Below the pieces are notes generated by a model, which saw nothing but the letters and a program-made list of their open reading frames with translations, was not told where the DNA came from and ran no database searches. A DNA stretch of 64,000 nt, taken from contig JAWQUS010000022.1 of assembly GCA_036365455.1 (NCBI GenBank), forward strand, positions 4,588,001-4,652,000, in the 5' to 3' direction. The stretch is from Macrosoma leucophasiata (lineage: Eukaryota; Arthropoda; Insecta; Lepidoptera; Hedylidae). The position numbers and the translations under genes were made by a program. Shown piece after piece: positions 52,426-63,851 of the stretch (position 1 is its first letter; each line of letters starts with the position of its first letter).

Positions 52426-52809
52426 TGTCCGGTCGGTCACTTCGGTGCCTTATTTTGGATAAAGTATAATTTTCAATGTTTTTGGATGAGAGAAAATTTT
52501 TTCGATTGTACCTATTGCATAGATATTTTACCTTTGATACATATTCTACAAAATGTTCAATAATTTACTCATATGACAAGTATATTTTTGATATCACTTT
52601 TTAATATTAATTGGTGTCAATGTCGGTGGTGTTTTACATTGTAATAAATATAAAAGTATTTATTTAAAAGGTAGTTTTATTGTTATCATGTCTCCACCAT
52701 ACGAGCCCGTTCTGTAACCTGTCAGAAACGCAACTTTATGTTTTTTACTGGTGGTAGAGGTCCGGTGAAGGAGTTCGTGGGCGTAGGCACCACCGCATTA
52801 CCTAATATA

Positions 52810-53046
52810 TAGGTCGCGCCAGGTAAAAAGAACGCTGGCGGTCAAGCTGCGCAGTAGACGATTTATCGATCTATTTGGTGGTATGAGGTGCGGCGTTTTC
52901 AATCTGCCTACCAATACACGAAACCGCAAGCGAAAGCTAGATCAAAAATAAACCAATAGGGCTAGTACTTTCGTGCGCGAGTGTACCGATGCGCGAACAC
53001 ATCCCTTCTACTTTCTTCCAGCGTTCTTTTTACGTGGCGCGACCTA
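52810..53046. mobile_element. MITE-E
   Basis: 237 bp, TA at 52808-52809 and 53047-53048. Confidence 0.85.
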
Positions 53047-53068
53047 TACTTGCCGCTAAATGGTAGTG

Positions 53069-53201
53069 TTACAGCGGGTTGGCCACTAACCCTTATCTCC
53101 ATCAACCTGCATTGGGGCAGCGTGGTTGAGTAAGCTCCAGGCCTCCTCCCAAGAAGCGAGACTCGTGCCCAGCAGTGGGACGTATCAAGGGTTGCCATTA
53201 T
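53069..53201 (+). mobile_element. 5S-SINE, 5'-truncated, with TSD
   Basis: ACAGCGGGTTGGCCACTAAC to GGGTTGCCATTAT between exact TAAATGGTAGTG copies (53057-53068 and 53202-53213). Confidence 0.8.
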
Positions 53202-53389
53202 TAAATGGTAGTGCTCAGCACTATCGTGTTCCGATCAGGTGGTCATGTACGGCCCTGTAATTTCCGGCACATAGGCATAACAGCATCAGGAGTGGTGACG
53301 CATCTACATTTTGACCTTGGTCTTTGTCTGGGTAGGCTGAAGTCATTACTAACCTCAATGTGACTATTGTGTATTATGTAAAAAAAAAT

Positions 53390-53868
53390 ATTCCCCGAAA
53401 GGGTAGGTAGAGGTTAATGCAAACATTCAAACAGAAATACAAACGCTCACGGTTCGCCAGTTAGGTTTAGTAAGATGTGGCTAGCCTATTGATAATTATC
53501 TCCGAACACATTACCAATATTTTCGTCAAAAACACTTTACTCGTATGTGTTATTACGAAAAAAAAAAGTAACTTCACGCCTGTAATCCTCGAAGGGTTAG
53601 GCAGAGGTAAATGCATGCATTCAAGCATATCTACATGCAAACACCCACGATCGGCCGGTTACGTTTTTGGCTCATGTAACAGATGGCAAGCCTGTTGACA
53701 TCTCCGGGCACATTACCAAACTGCGAGGTACTGAGAAACTTTCAGAAAATGGAAAAGCCCAATAGAACCAAAGATAAACTGCTGATAGCCCCCGACCCGG
53801 GCATCAAATCCAGGACTCCAGCGTAGTAGTTGTGGCCTACTACCACTACTAACCGAGGCAATTGAGGA
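53390..53868 (-). mobile_element. Two SINE-H copies
   Basis: 53390-53520 is a tail-only piece; 53570-53868 is longer, with box B (GGCATCAAATCC) decayed. Confidence 0.6.
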
Positions 53869-54185
53869 GTTTTTTCATCATTTTGACATTCTTTTCTACT
53901 ACGTGAGAACACACGTCATGTATTTTTTCATTGAGGCAATGCCAGGATTGCCACATCTTAAAAGGAACCAATTTAAATAAAAAAAACTTTTGTACTTAAC
54001 TAAACGTTTAATTTGTGACTACTTAAAATGATAACATTAAAGTACTTGTAATTATAGACATTCTTATGAATAATATGACATTTCAATGTACAGCGGCCAT
54101 TTTTATGGCTGGTCAAAGAATTTAATGAAGGTTACATGAATCAATAATCTGTTATGTTTTTCAGTTGTATTATCAAAATAGTTAC

Positions 54186-54735
54186 AGTGCCCGCAGAAAT
54201 ATTGTATATCGAGCCTACGAAAGAGACAATCGGCTAGTTTCGACTTCGTAGAGCGTTATCTCTGTTGCACACTGCCTACGTGAGAACTGTTTTTTTTTAT
54301 GTAATGGTAGTGGCAAACACGCATGCAGTTCACATTGATGTTAAGTGATGATTGTAGCCTATAGACACCCACACTAAGACCAAGGTCGAAATGCAGATGC
54401 GTTACCACTCCTGAGGCTTAAGGTGCCTCTGTGCTGTTAATTACAGGGCCGTACATTACCACCCGACCGGAACACGATAGTGCTCGCTCGGATCACTACC
54501 ATTTAGCGGCAAGTATATTAGGTAATGCGATGGTGCCTACGCCCGCGAGCTCCGTCACTGCAGCTCTACCACCAGTTGTGTCCAGTGATAGTCCGGCATT
54601 GGTCAAAACACTCAAAACTTGATCAAAATGGGCGACAAACCTCACAGAGGTAAGGAGCGAAAGAGTTAACTCTCTACAAACCCGAAATAAGCCGAAGTCT
54701 CGTTCGTAAGGTCGATGTGCGATATTTTTTATTGG
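54186..54735. mobile_element. MITE-J split by Rep-A
   Basis: TACAGTGCCCGCAGAAATAT to CGATGTGCGATATTTTTTATT; Rep-A (-) at 54290-54577. Confidence 0.65.
54290..54577 (-). mobile_element. Rep-A
   Basis: GTGGCAAACACGCATGCAGT to GCAGCTCTACCACCAGT. Confidence 0.7.
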
Positions 54736-54991
54736 ATATTATACGTCATTAACACTCCCTGTGACAAAACTCAAAAAAAAAATCCGATTAACCTCAATTT
54801 TGTGTCAGAAAATTTTACACACTTTTTTAAAAGAAATATTATAACTTTTATCATGAACACAAATTACATTATGTATATTTTCTATTACAATAAACATCTG
54901 CATTATTTTTCCTTGAATGGACGGCAAAGTTAAACTAAAATATAAAAGCTGTTGAATATATTGCAGCAAAATGCAGATACAAAAATATTTA

Positions 54992-55135
54992 CCCCCTTAT
55001 TCTTAACGTATTTTAGCTAAAGTGTTGCTAATCTCTCCTTTGTCTTTATCTACCCTGCACATTTGACAATGAATAGACAAAGACAAAGCATTCTATAGCT
55101 AAAACGTATCTAATTTACGTTAATGAATAAGGGGG
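54992..55135. mobile_element. MITE-M
   Basis: CCCCCTTATTCTTAACGTAT to TTACGTTAATGAATAAGGGGG-like right end. Confidence 0.7.
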
Positions 55136-55492
55136 CTAATATATAATAATATATTATCTAAATACATTTTCATATTTAAGTATCAAGATTTTTTAAGCTT
55201 TCTTACTTTAATAGGTCTTTGTCTAGACATAAAAAATATTTTTAGGTCTACATTTAAAGATGTTAGAAGATTTAGTGATTGACAATACACACGCTTTTCT
55301 ATGAAAACTGCTTCAACCATTGTAAGTATTGTAAAATGCTTTTTGATAATAACAAAACCTGATTGAATGACGCAATTTAACATCGTGTGTATGAATTAAT
55401 TACAATTATGTTAATGTGTAACAATGATTTATGTCAAAATTTAAGAATTATAACGTAAAGAAGTGTTATTAAGGCAAAATTATGTTTCAAAG

Positions 55493-55679
55493 AGACACAC
55501 TGTAGGCGGGACATAAAAAGGACACACCACAGCGCGTCAGGCTATGGGCCTTTCCGCTCCGCAAAGTGACCTTGTCATTCATTTGGTCGCAACAAGTTTA
55601 TTTTGCCTAACAGCAAGTAGACATGCAATAGCCTGACGCGCTACGGTGTGTCTTTTTTATGCCCGCCCACGGTGTGTCT
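55493..55679. mobile_element. MITE with about 50-bp TIRs
   Basis: AGACACACTGTAGGCGGGAC and GCGCGTCAGGCTAT, mirrored as ATAGCCTGACGCGC and GCCCACGGTGTGTCT. Confidence 0.7.
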
Positions 55680-55841
55680 ATTTACGTGGATCCATATTTT
55701 GGGTTTTGCTACATTTCCTAACATTTTTATTTGCAGAATAAATCAAATTAAAAAATATGGCAATGAGGTAAATCGATTTTTACTCATAAAGTGTAAGTTG
55801 TTAGAGTATTCCATGTTTGGCCACCATTGCGACTAAAAGCT

Positions 55842-56497
55842 TAGTTTCGGTTGCACCAAAATATTTGTTAAAGTTATTGTTAATATAAAATTTTACATCC
55901 TTCTTTTAACTTTATAATTTTTTTTAAGTTAGAGAAGGATGGAAAAGGAGATGTTGCATAAATGTATGGACCTTCGGCCATGTATTGTACACAATATCAT
56001 TAACTGGCAAAATCAATATAAAAACGTTTTTTACTGCATATTTTCACTTATTTGGCTTTGTTTGCAGTTACAAAATATTATTTGCAGTTAGAATTGCAAC
56101 TCAAACCAACATGGCGAATATGGCGGGCGATGTCATTTTGACATTTTAATTTTTTAAATTGTTTTTTGATTATATAGAACTTGGAGAAAAAAGTAATATT
56201 TTCTGAATACTATCGAAATCGATTTCATGTGTTAATACTAAGAACTTAAACTAATCGATTTCCAATTTAAAGAAGCGTCGGCTGTGTCGCCGCCATGTTG
56301 AATATGGTTGAAAATGATAAAATCATTTGAATTAAATGTGGTAGTAACTCTAAAATATATACTTGAATAAATAAATTGCATTTTTTTCGGATTCTTCTTT
56401 AATTTACCCATTTTTTGAAGATGTGTACGATCTAGAGCCGAGCTCGCAACATCTCCTTTTACGCAAACTTTAACAAATGGTTTGGTGCAACCGTTTT
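55842..56497. mobile_element. MITE-L with nested MITE-K
   Basis: GGTTGCACCAAAATATTTGT at left, ACAAATGGTTTGGTGCAACC at right; MITE-K between. Confidence 0.65.
55945..56460. mobile_element. MITE-K
   Basis: AAAAGGAGATGTTGC to GCAACATCTCCTTTT; interior carries an extra insertion near 56226-56265 relative to the other copies. Confidence 0.75.
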
Positions 56498-58677
56498 AGT
56501 AATGTAATACTGCAGTTAAGGAATGCTATGCCACTAAGCCAATAATATGTTGATTGGCATAGTGGGATAGCACGTACATACTCGATGACACTATTATATA
56601 CTATATTTTTTTAAATAAAAAAAAACATCTTCTGTGAGTTGATATATTAATCATCTGTGAGTTATTAGAATATATTATTATTTATATTGTACCATATAAC
56701 AATAAATTGAGTTAATAATAATGATTTTCATGTCATTATGATTTTTTCACAACACCCAACATCTTACACAATGACTTTTTATCTATTAATAATTATTTAC
56801 TATTACAAATGCAATGAGCACCTCAATACGACTGAAAATCTAGATTTAAAGCAAGCATTCGGATTATTTTCTACTGACAGAGCTAAATACAAAAATATAA
56901 TATTATACTTATACAAAAATATTACATTAAAATTTGCTATTATACTGACCGGAGTAGAAACGCAAAAAAAATACAAAAATATATTTTTGTACGACATTTG
57001 AACTATATTTTTGTTATCACTATTGTAAAAAAAATAGGTAACTAGGATTCAGAATGTAAAAAAAAACTTAGGAATATATTTTTTTTTCAAAACTGTAATA
57101 CAAAAAATTAAGTATTTTTTTGCCTTGATGTTAGTTATTTGTATGCATGAAAAAAATTGTACCACTTTTTTATTTTGTTAATATTTTCGTAGAGGATGCT
57201 GTGTTGTTTGAAAGTGTGCCAAGTGTTAATTAATTGTAAGTGCGAGTAAATTGAGCTTGTACTTAACACTTTTAGTAAAAAAATAACACTTATCTTTTAA
57301 TTGTTATATATTTAAATGAACTCTAGCAAACACAGTATTCGTCATTTTCTATAATTTAAGAAATATTTTTTTTTTTTAATTTGGCATTCATATTTTATTA
57401 TTCATCTTCTATTTAATTTTTTTGCGAGATTTAATTTAATTTTGATAGGTTTATTTTACCGTTTATGTATTGCGTCATTGCATAATACTAAACATTTAAC
57501 TACCAATTATTTTAATTATACATACTTAAACGAATACAAGTATTAAGTATTTGAACGATCAAACACACTCCATACACAAGTCCTGAACCCAGTTTCACAC
57601 ATAAATGGATTTTGGCAAAAATTTCCCTTGGACTGAAAATTCGGTACTAAAATTATGCTCACAAAAATTTTTGAGCGAAAAATTTTTAAATACACTTCTT
57701 TTTCTACACATCATACTATTTATAGTTATTAAAATACTCTGAAGTCAGTCTAAATACTTTGAACCTATAAGCAGTTAGTTTGTAAAAAAAAAACTTTTCC
57801 AAATCCATAAATACTAAACACAAAATAGCACACACTTACCGAACTAGCAAATAAAAAAAAATACAAAGCAAATATTGGCAGATGTCCATTTATGATCAAC
57901 AGTAACAAAAAAAATGTATGAATGGCGTAATTTAAATTTATTTCCCAAAAAGTTAATTTACAAAAATTTTTTTTTGTAAAATAAAAGTCATAGCAGTCCA
58001 TATCTGGATTATATTCAATTGATCACAAATGGACCTTCAAAAACTGACCAGAGACATTGTGAAACGTAGACATTTAGTCAAAAGTCATATATTAATAGGA
58101 ATTATATATCTTTAGTGATGTATAATTTGAATATAACATATCTTGCATTAATGTAGATGGACAACTCTATTGGTAGATTAAAGTTATTTGTATGTATCTT
58201 CACGCCAAGTCCCTACGGAGCGCGTTTATTAATTACTTGAGATGTGGAGGGGGGAGGGGTGCTCGAGCCAAACCTTATGTAATCTCACTTTGGGGAGAGG
58301 TAAATCGCGACAAATTACAGATAATTTTTGCCGCAGAAAGAAACAACAGCAGAAGCAGTGTTAAATTAAGTGAAAATGACCCATAACCCTAAACATACCC
58401 AGATCTAGCCCATTTTCTGAACTCTATTAAATACTTGTATTATATCAACATACTGGGCACATTATTTGTTCTGTTTAGAACAAATTCAACCCATTAACCC
58501 TACGTACACACATTTTGAAAAAAAAAAAAGGCGATATTGGGTGACGGAGGAGGGGGTCGAGACAAATCTCACGATATCTCACTAGCAGGGGTTGAAAAAA
58601 AACGGATACGGATCTTTCTTTTTCATCGTATATCCGAAGCTGATACGGATATCCAGCACATCACTAGTCAAAACCTC
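56498..58677. other. AT-rich region, no gene recognised
   Basis: Low-complexity A/T DNA. Short ORFs (64-87 residues) are Lys/Asn/Tyr/Ile-rich, as chance frames in AT-rich DNA are. A 28-base RTE-D tip is at 58192-58220. Confidence 0.5.
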
Positions 58678-58930
58678 TTTTTTATGTATAGGAAGTGGCA
58701 AACAAGCATGCAGTTCACATTGATGTTAAGTGATAACTGTAACCTATAGACACCCACACAAAGACCAAGGTCGAAATGCAGATGCGTTACCACTCCTGAG
58801 GCCTAAGGTGTACATTACCACCTGACTGGAACACGACAGTGCTGAACACTACCATTTAGCGGCAAGTATATTAGGTAATGCGGTTGTGCCTACGCCCGCG
58901 AGCTCCATCAGTGGAGCTCTACCACCAGTG
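58678..58930 (-). mobile_element. Rep-A
   Basis: GTGGCAAACAAGCATGCAGT to GGAGCTCTACCACCAGT; lacks about 35 bp of the CTCTGTGCCGG block. Confidence 0.7.
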
Positions 58931-58989
58931 AGACCTCTCTTTCTCTGGTATCGCCATCTTCTATATTAGAAAGTGATGGAATTTAGGCG

Positions 58990-59084
58990 GAGTGTCCGCG
59001 GTGTGGCCGAGTGTCCGCGGTGTGGCCGAGTGTCCGCGGTGTGGCGGAGTGTCCGCGGTGTGGCCGAGTGTCCGGGGTGTGCCC
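58990..59084. repeat. 19-bp minisatellite, five units
   Basis: GAGTGTCCGCGGTGTGGCC repeated at 58990, 59009, 59028, 59047 and 59066. One related unit stands alone at 12577-12607. Confidence 0.85.
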
Positions 59085-59188
59085 TAGTTACAGTTTTATA
59101 TTATTTCAAATAGATATTGGGAGAGTTGTCGCCACATTTAATTACAGCTTCTCGTTATTAATTGGAATTTTCCTGTCATACAATTAAG

Positions 59189-59194
59189 TTTATT
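59189..59194 (-). terminator. Polyadenylation signal AATAAA of the - strand gene
   Basis: TTTATT on the + strand, i.e. AATAAA on the - strand, 27 bases after the stop codon of the gene at 59221-60134. Position and spacing fit a normal short 3'UTR. Confidence 0.6.
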
Positions 59195-59220
59195 TAGTTG
59201 TGATGTTTCATGCGCCCACT

Positions 59221-59279
59221 TTATTTCTTCTCTTGTTCAGGAGGGAGTTGTTGCTCTGTTCCAGAGCCTTGATTTGCAC
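59221..59279 (-). CDS. Terminal coding exon of an unrecognised - strand gene
   Basis: Read on the - strand, TTATTTCAG precedes position 59279; the exon completes a Gly codon with the upstream exon, then gives 18 residues rich in Gln, Glu and Lys and a TAA stop (59223-59221). The phase matches the upstream exon exactly, and a polyadenylation signal follows 27 bases later. The product is not recognised. Its low-complexity, hydrophilic C-terminal tail has no domain. Confidence 0.7.
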
Positions 59280-59706
59280 CTGAAATAAGTGTAAAATAGT
59301 TAAACTTTAATTGAATATAAAAAATCATTTTACAATTTCTATTTAAAAATATACACTTTTCAAAAGTAAAAGTATTTTTTTTATACAGTACCTACATTGA
59401 ATAACTGCTAGTAAAAAATAAAAAACGAAAAAGAAAGAATACATCATCAAATTCTCCCATTTATTAGCTGAAATCGACAAAAATAAAATATTTTTAAATT
59501 TTGTTTGCCAGAAATCTTTTTTGACATACAAACATTTTGACATGTATAAATTTAACGTTAATTACACAAAAAATCTACCTAACATATAGCACAACAACCA
59601 TAGTAATTTAAAATAATGAAAATGTCCTAAACATTTAGAAATTGACAATGGCATGCGCTGAAAAAATATAAAAAGTGTTACATATGCACGTAGTCTTCTT
59701 TAAATA

Positions 59707-59950
59707 TAAAAATCAATTGCTGTTCGTTAGTCTCGCTAAACTCGAAAACGGCTGGACCGATTTGGCTAATTTTGGTTTTGAATTATTTTTCGAAGTCCAG
59801 GGAAGGTTTAAAAGAGTTAAGAAAATATGAAGAAATTGAAGGGAAATAGTAAAAACCACAATTTCACATTTTCATACAAATAGTCCGTATCTATCAAGCC
59901 TTTGACACATTATTTCATTGTGAGGCAATATGAAGTTTGCCGGGTCAGTT
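59707..59950 (+). mobile_element. Hel-N in the intron of the - strand gene
   Basis: ATCAATTGCTGTTCGTTAGT to GTTTGCCGGGTCAGTTAT. Confidence 0.5.
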
Positions 59951-60015
59951 ATATTTTTTTAGCGTCCAATATACCAGAAATAGAACAAAACGACAAAAAA
60001 AGTTTAGCAACTAAC

Positions 60016-60134
60016 CGAGACCGTCCATCAGTCCGTCGCTTTCATCTTTGTATTTAGCAAGTAACTTCAGACTGTTGCTTAGACAGGTCGGAACGCGCGC
60101 ATCGTTAAAATTCACTATTTTTTTCCAATCACAC
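60016..60134 (-). CDS. Penultimate coding exon of the same - strand gene
   Basis: 119 nt: one base completing an upstream codon, 39 sense codons, one base of the next codon. Acceptor ATACTTCTTAG (minus strand) before 60134 and donor GTTAGT after 60016. The peptide looks like a structured, mixed hydrophobic/charged protein (starts CDWKKIVNF, ends DGLMDGL). I do not recognise the family. Further exons should lie upstream, above 60134, and were not found. The 736-base intron to the last exon holds a Hel-N insertion. Confidence 0.65.
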
Positions 60135-60241
60135 CTAAGAAGTATAACTTCAAAACTAAGTTAAGTCAACAGTAAGTGTTTGTGTGTTTTCTTTTTTTAA
60201 CGGCGATGGTAAACAAGCAAGCAGTTCACATGGATGGCAAC

Positions 60242-60548
60242 CATAGAGCAACACGGGCCACCGGTCGCAGCGGGGAGTAGCCATATGCAGGCTTTCCCCT
60301 CTTTCAAAGTACAAGCCCAATTGGGCCTATGCCTGTCGCCCAGAAGTTTAAATGTGTGCGTGAAATTGTTTATGTATTTTGTTAAAGTCAAGGTGTGAGT
60401 TTCGTAATAATAGACGACTTTTGTAGTGTGAGAGTGTCACATGCATTCCTAGCCGCAAAAAATTACAGACTGTTTTGCATCGGTAATAAACGCAATGGCT
60501 ACTCCCCCCCAGTCCGTTGCGGCGGCCGGTGGGCCACGTTGTTCTATG
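60242..60548. mobile_element. MITE-B
   Basis: CATAGAGCAACACGGGCCAC to GGGCCACGTTGTTCTATG. Confidence 0.75.
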
Positions 60549-61012
60549 ATGGCAAGTGACTATTGTAGACATTCTACACAATCACCAGAGGTCAAGTAAG
60601 TTTCTAAAAAAAAGTATGACGCTCATCCAAAACCCCAAAAATATATTTGTATAAATAAGTCCATTCTCAACAGAAAAACAACTAAAGCCAACAATGATAA
60701 TGACTGGAATGTCTCTAAACAAGGACAGTCTGGCGGCCCTAGGGGCCTCTAAAACCTAATATGAGTGTAAGGGGCGCATAACTTCCCTGTCAGAACTAGC
60801 CGGAACTACACGTGAATTTAAATGAGCTGTCCACAAATCTGTAGATCGATCAGTCTGTGTTCATTCTCGACAGACGCAACACGCATTTGAAATACGCGCA
60901 TAAAAAATGTTTTATTTTTCTTTTTAATTTAATATTAACGTTAAGTACATGTAGCTCCTGCAGCTATTTATCTATTTAACACTTTTAACTACTACTTGCG
61001 TGTGCATCGCAG
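60549..61012. other. No recognised feature
   Basis: Searched on the - strand for the next exon of the gene at 59221-60134; none met the required phase. Confidence 0.35.
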
Positions 61013-61170
61013 TAGAGTTATTAAAAAGAAATGGAAAAGAAGAAGGTGGTGATCAGAATGGTCTCAATCGCAACTCCGATCAAACTGATGCGTCGACAGC
61101 CTTTGATGCTGAATCAAAAATGAAGTTGGAAAATTACATAAGAATGTCAAATACTCAGAAAGGATGTTAG
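61013..61170 (+). CDS. Weak candidate coding exon, unrecognised
   Basis: A reading frame of 51 codons plus TAG (61015-61170) begins right after an AG (GTGTGCATCGCAG) and shows polar, non-repetitive composition rich in Asp, Asn and Ser. It stops one base before MITE-B. No partner exon, start codon or family was found, so chance is a real alternative. Confidence 0.2.
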
Positions 61171-61171
61171 T

Positions 61172-61462
61172 CATAGAGCAACACCGGAGGGGAGTAGCCA
61201 TATGCAGGCTTTCCCCTCTGTCAAAGTACAAGCCCAAATGGGCCTATACCTCTCGCCTAGATGTTTAAATGTGTGCGTGAAATTATTTCTGTATTTTGTT
61301 AAAGTCAAGGTGTGAGTTTCATAGTAATAGACGATTTTTGTAGTGTGCGTGTGTCGCACGCATTTCCCCCCGCAAAAAATGACAGACTGTTTTGCATCGG
61401 TAATAAACGCTATGGCTACTGACCTCCAGTCCGCCGCGGCCGGTGGCCCGTGTTGCTCTATG
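61172..61462. mobile_element. MITE-B
   Basis: CATAGAGCAACACCGGAGGG to GCCCGTGTTGCTCTATG; the 120-residue ORF is repeat sequence. Confidence 0.75.
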
Positions 61463-62254
61463 ATGTAAGTCAATCCAATCAAAGCTACCATCCAAAATTC
61501 TGACTTTCTCACGAAACTGTTGTATGTATGCATGTAACGGACTCTTTGAGCTTAATTTTCACCGGTTTCTAGAAATCTAATCAACTTGAAACTTTGCACA
61601 CGTGCCAAGGACGGATGACAATGCAAAAAAAATCCATTATCCTAATAAACCAAACTAAAAAACAAATTATAGTTCAAAAATCTAATAAAAACTCTCTTTT
61701 AAAACGAATTGAACCATAGCATAATAAAAAAACAATCAATTGAAAAATTCCTATTATTCGATGACGTTGGACATTGTTGCTATGTGAGAGTGTGGTAAAT
61801 TGCCTTCTGAAAATTAGAACTGTACTACTAACAGGATCATCCTGTCTAGTACTTTAGTGCATACAGGTATGAGATGTCTGAGATGTCTGGAGAGGCTGTA
61901 TCATGAGTAGAAAGAATAAGAAGGCTAAGGCTTCTAAGGCTTTTGATAGAAAGAGCAGCACACGGAGTTTGTTCGGTAGCGGAGTTCTTCTCAGTAGTGC
62001 CTGCACTTGGAACTTTGATTAAGATCTGACTATGATTATGACGAACAGATTCTTCTTTGTCTTCTACAAAGGAATTTTATTTGATGATTTATCGGTTATT
62101 TTTATTTATAAATCGGTAGTCATTAAAACTTATTTGGATTATTATTATTATAAGTCATTCACTATACGTAGCTACTGTAACCCGATGATGCAAATGTGCT
62201 TGTACACTAATTTGAAATACAACGTTTGAATTTTAATAAATTAAGTAAGCATTT
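61463..62254. other. Mostly unrecognised; dispersed repeat at 61925-62010
   Basis: GTAGCGGAGTTCTTCTCAGT and CTTGGAACTTTGATT match 27627-27700 in reverse. The rest is AT-rich. Confidence 0.4.
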
Positions 62255-62470
62255 TCCGTGCCGGTTAAGCCGTCGGTCCCGGATGCTATCGATAGATAGC
62301 AGTCGTTAAGCCTTGTCGGAAGCCTCATGGGCGGTTTGAAAACATCCGACAGCGGGTTGGCCACTAACCCGTACCTCCACCCGCATTGGAGCAGCGTGGT
62401 GGAGCAAGCTCCAGGCCTCCCCCCAAGAAGAAGATAGACTCGTGCCCAGCGGTGGGACGTATCAAGGGTT
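62255..62470 (+). mobile_element. 5S-SINE, 5'-truncated
   Basis: GGTTAAGCCGTCGGTCCCGG to CAGCGGTGGGACGTATCAAG. Confidence 0.65.
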
Positions 62471-62547
62471 GAATACCTGGTACCTACATTGAATAACTGC
62501 TAGTTAAGTCAGCAAACTACGCCCCGTACACTCATTACAAGTACAAG

Positions 62548-62757
62548 AAGAAATAATGCACATCGACCTCAGGAAGAGACGTCGGCTTATTTCGGATCTG
62601 TAGAGCGTTATCTCTTTCGCACCTTGTTTTGACCAATACCGGACTACGGACGCTTACGTAGGCAGTGTGCAGCAGTGATAACGCCCTATGATGCCGAAAC
62701 TAGCCGATTGTCTCTTTCATGAGCTCGATGTGCATTATTTCTTGATGAGCACTGTAC
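62548..62757. mobile_element. MITE-J
   Basis: AATAATGCACATCGACCTCA to TTGATGAGCACTGTA. Confidence 0.65.
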
Positions 62758-62937
62758 TACGGTTTAGTACCTGGTATCGGAAGCGGTATATTTTTATTGA
62801 AGTAATTCGCAAAGATCCAGTTGCGTGTCATCTCAATCTGCAACTGAGTGACAAAACTATATTCCAATATCAATTTTAACTTTTTGAAGTGCTTGTATGT
62901 TAGGAATAATTAGGATCCCACTGCAGAATCATTTCGT

Positions 62938-63432
62938 TTTTTTTTATGTAGTGGAAGTGGTGCATGCAGTTCACATTGATGTTAAGTGATGACTGCAGCC
63001 TGTAGACACCCACACAAAGACCAAGGTCAAAATGACGACCCGGTTAGTCCAGCGGTGTGAAACCATCGTTTGTCTCGGTCGCGGGTTCGATCCCCGCACC
63101 GGGACAAATATTTGTATGGCCTACAGATATTTGTTTCGGGTCTGGGTGTTTGTGTATGTGTTGTATGTGTACAACGGCACCCACGACACAGGTTTATACC
63201 TACTGTGGGGCTGTGAGTGTAAGCGTATTTCATTATTTATTATTAAAATGCAGATGCGTTACCACTCCTGAGGCCTAAGGTGTTATGCCTCTGTGCCGGA
63301 AATTACAGGGCCGTACATTACCACCTGACCGGAACACGATAGTGCTGAACACTACCATTTAGCGGCAAGTATATTAGGTAATGCGGTGGTGCCTACGCCC
63401 GCGATATTCGTCACTGGAGCTCTACCACCAGT
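62938..63432 (-). mobile_element. Rep-A split by SINE-G
   Basis: TGCATGCAGTTCACATTGAT to GGAGCTCTACCACCAGTA. Confidence 0.7.
63035..63244 (+). mobile_element. SINE-G, full length, with TSD
   Basis: tRNA-like head GACCCGGTTAGTCCAGCGGT with box B GCGGGTTCGATCCCCGC, tail to TTATTATT. AAAATG at 63029-63034 and 63245-63250. Confidence 0.8.
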
Positions 63433-63851
63433 ATCCAGATATGCTACAAATCTAATTTTTATGCACATTTATAATCTAGAGAATATATATCCACTAGGTT
63501 GACCAATCAAAATTTGGCCGCAAGAATAAAATATCATTCATCTGAAGGAAATATAAAGACTCTGAAAAATCACGGCTGTCATTGCGCACTTGGCCGCCCC
63601 TACCTATTTTCGTTCCGCCCCGATAAATTTTTACGTCTACATTACATGTATTATTTAAAATACATCAAATTAAAGCTATTTTGTTTCATTATTATACTAA
63701 TAATTTAATTAAAAATATTTGCGGCCAAAGTTTTAAAGGCAACCTAGTGGATATAATATATGTTTTTTAGATTATAAAATTGCGTAATAATTAGGTTTGC
63801 AGCATATCTGCATGAACGAAATGATTCTGCAGTGGGATCTTAACCCTACTA

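Larger units (their letters stand above)
52740..53375 (+). mobile_element. Rep-A with two nested insertions
   Basis: TTTTTACTGGTGGTAGAGG start; split by MITE-E at 52810 and by a 5S-SINE tail at 53069; 3' end diverged. Confidence 0.65.
62910..63842. mobile_element. Foldback MITE with nested Rep-A and SINE-G
   Basis: Left TTAGGATCCCACTGCAGAAT, right ATTCTGCAGTGGGATCTTAA; inner arms (ATATGCTACAAATCTAAT / ATTAGGTTTGCAGCATAT) continue the pairing. Related to 45250-46197. Confidence 0.7.

Noticed and set aside
61171..61533. 120-residue ORF, and similar ORFs at 1606, 6317, 11629, 23432 and 60197
   Set aside because: All lie within MITE-B copies and translate repeat sequence.
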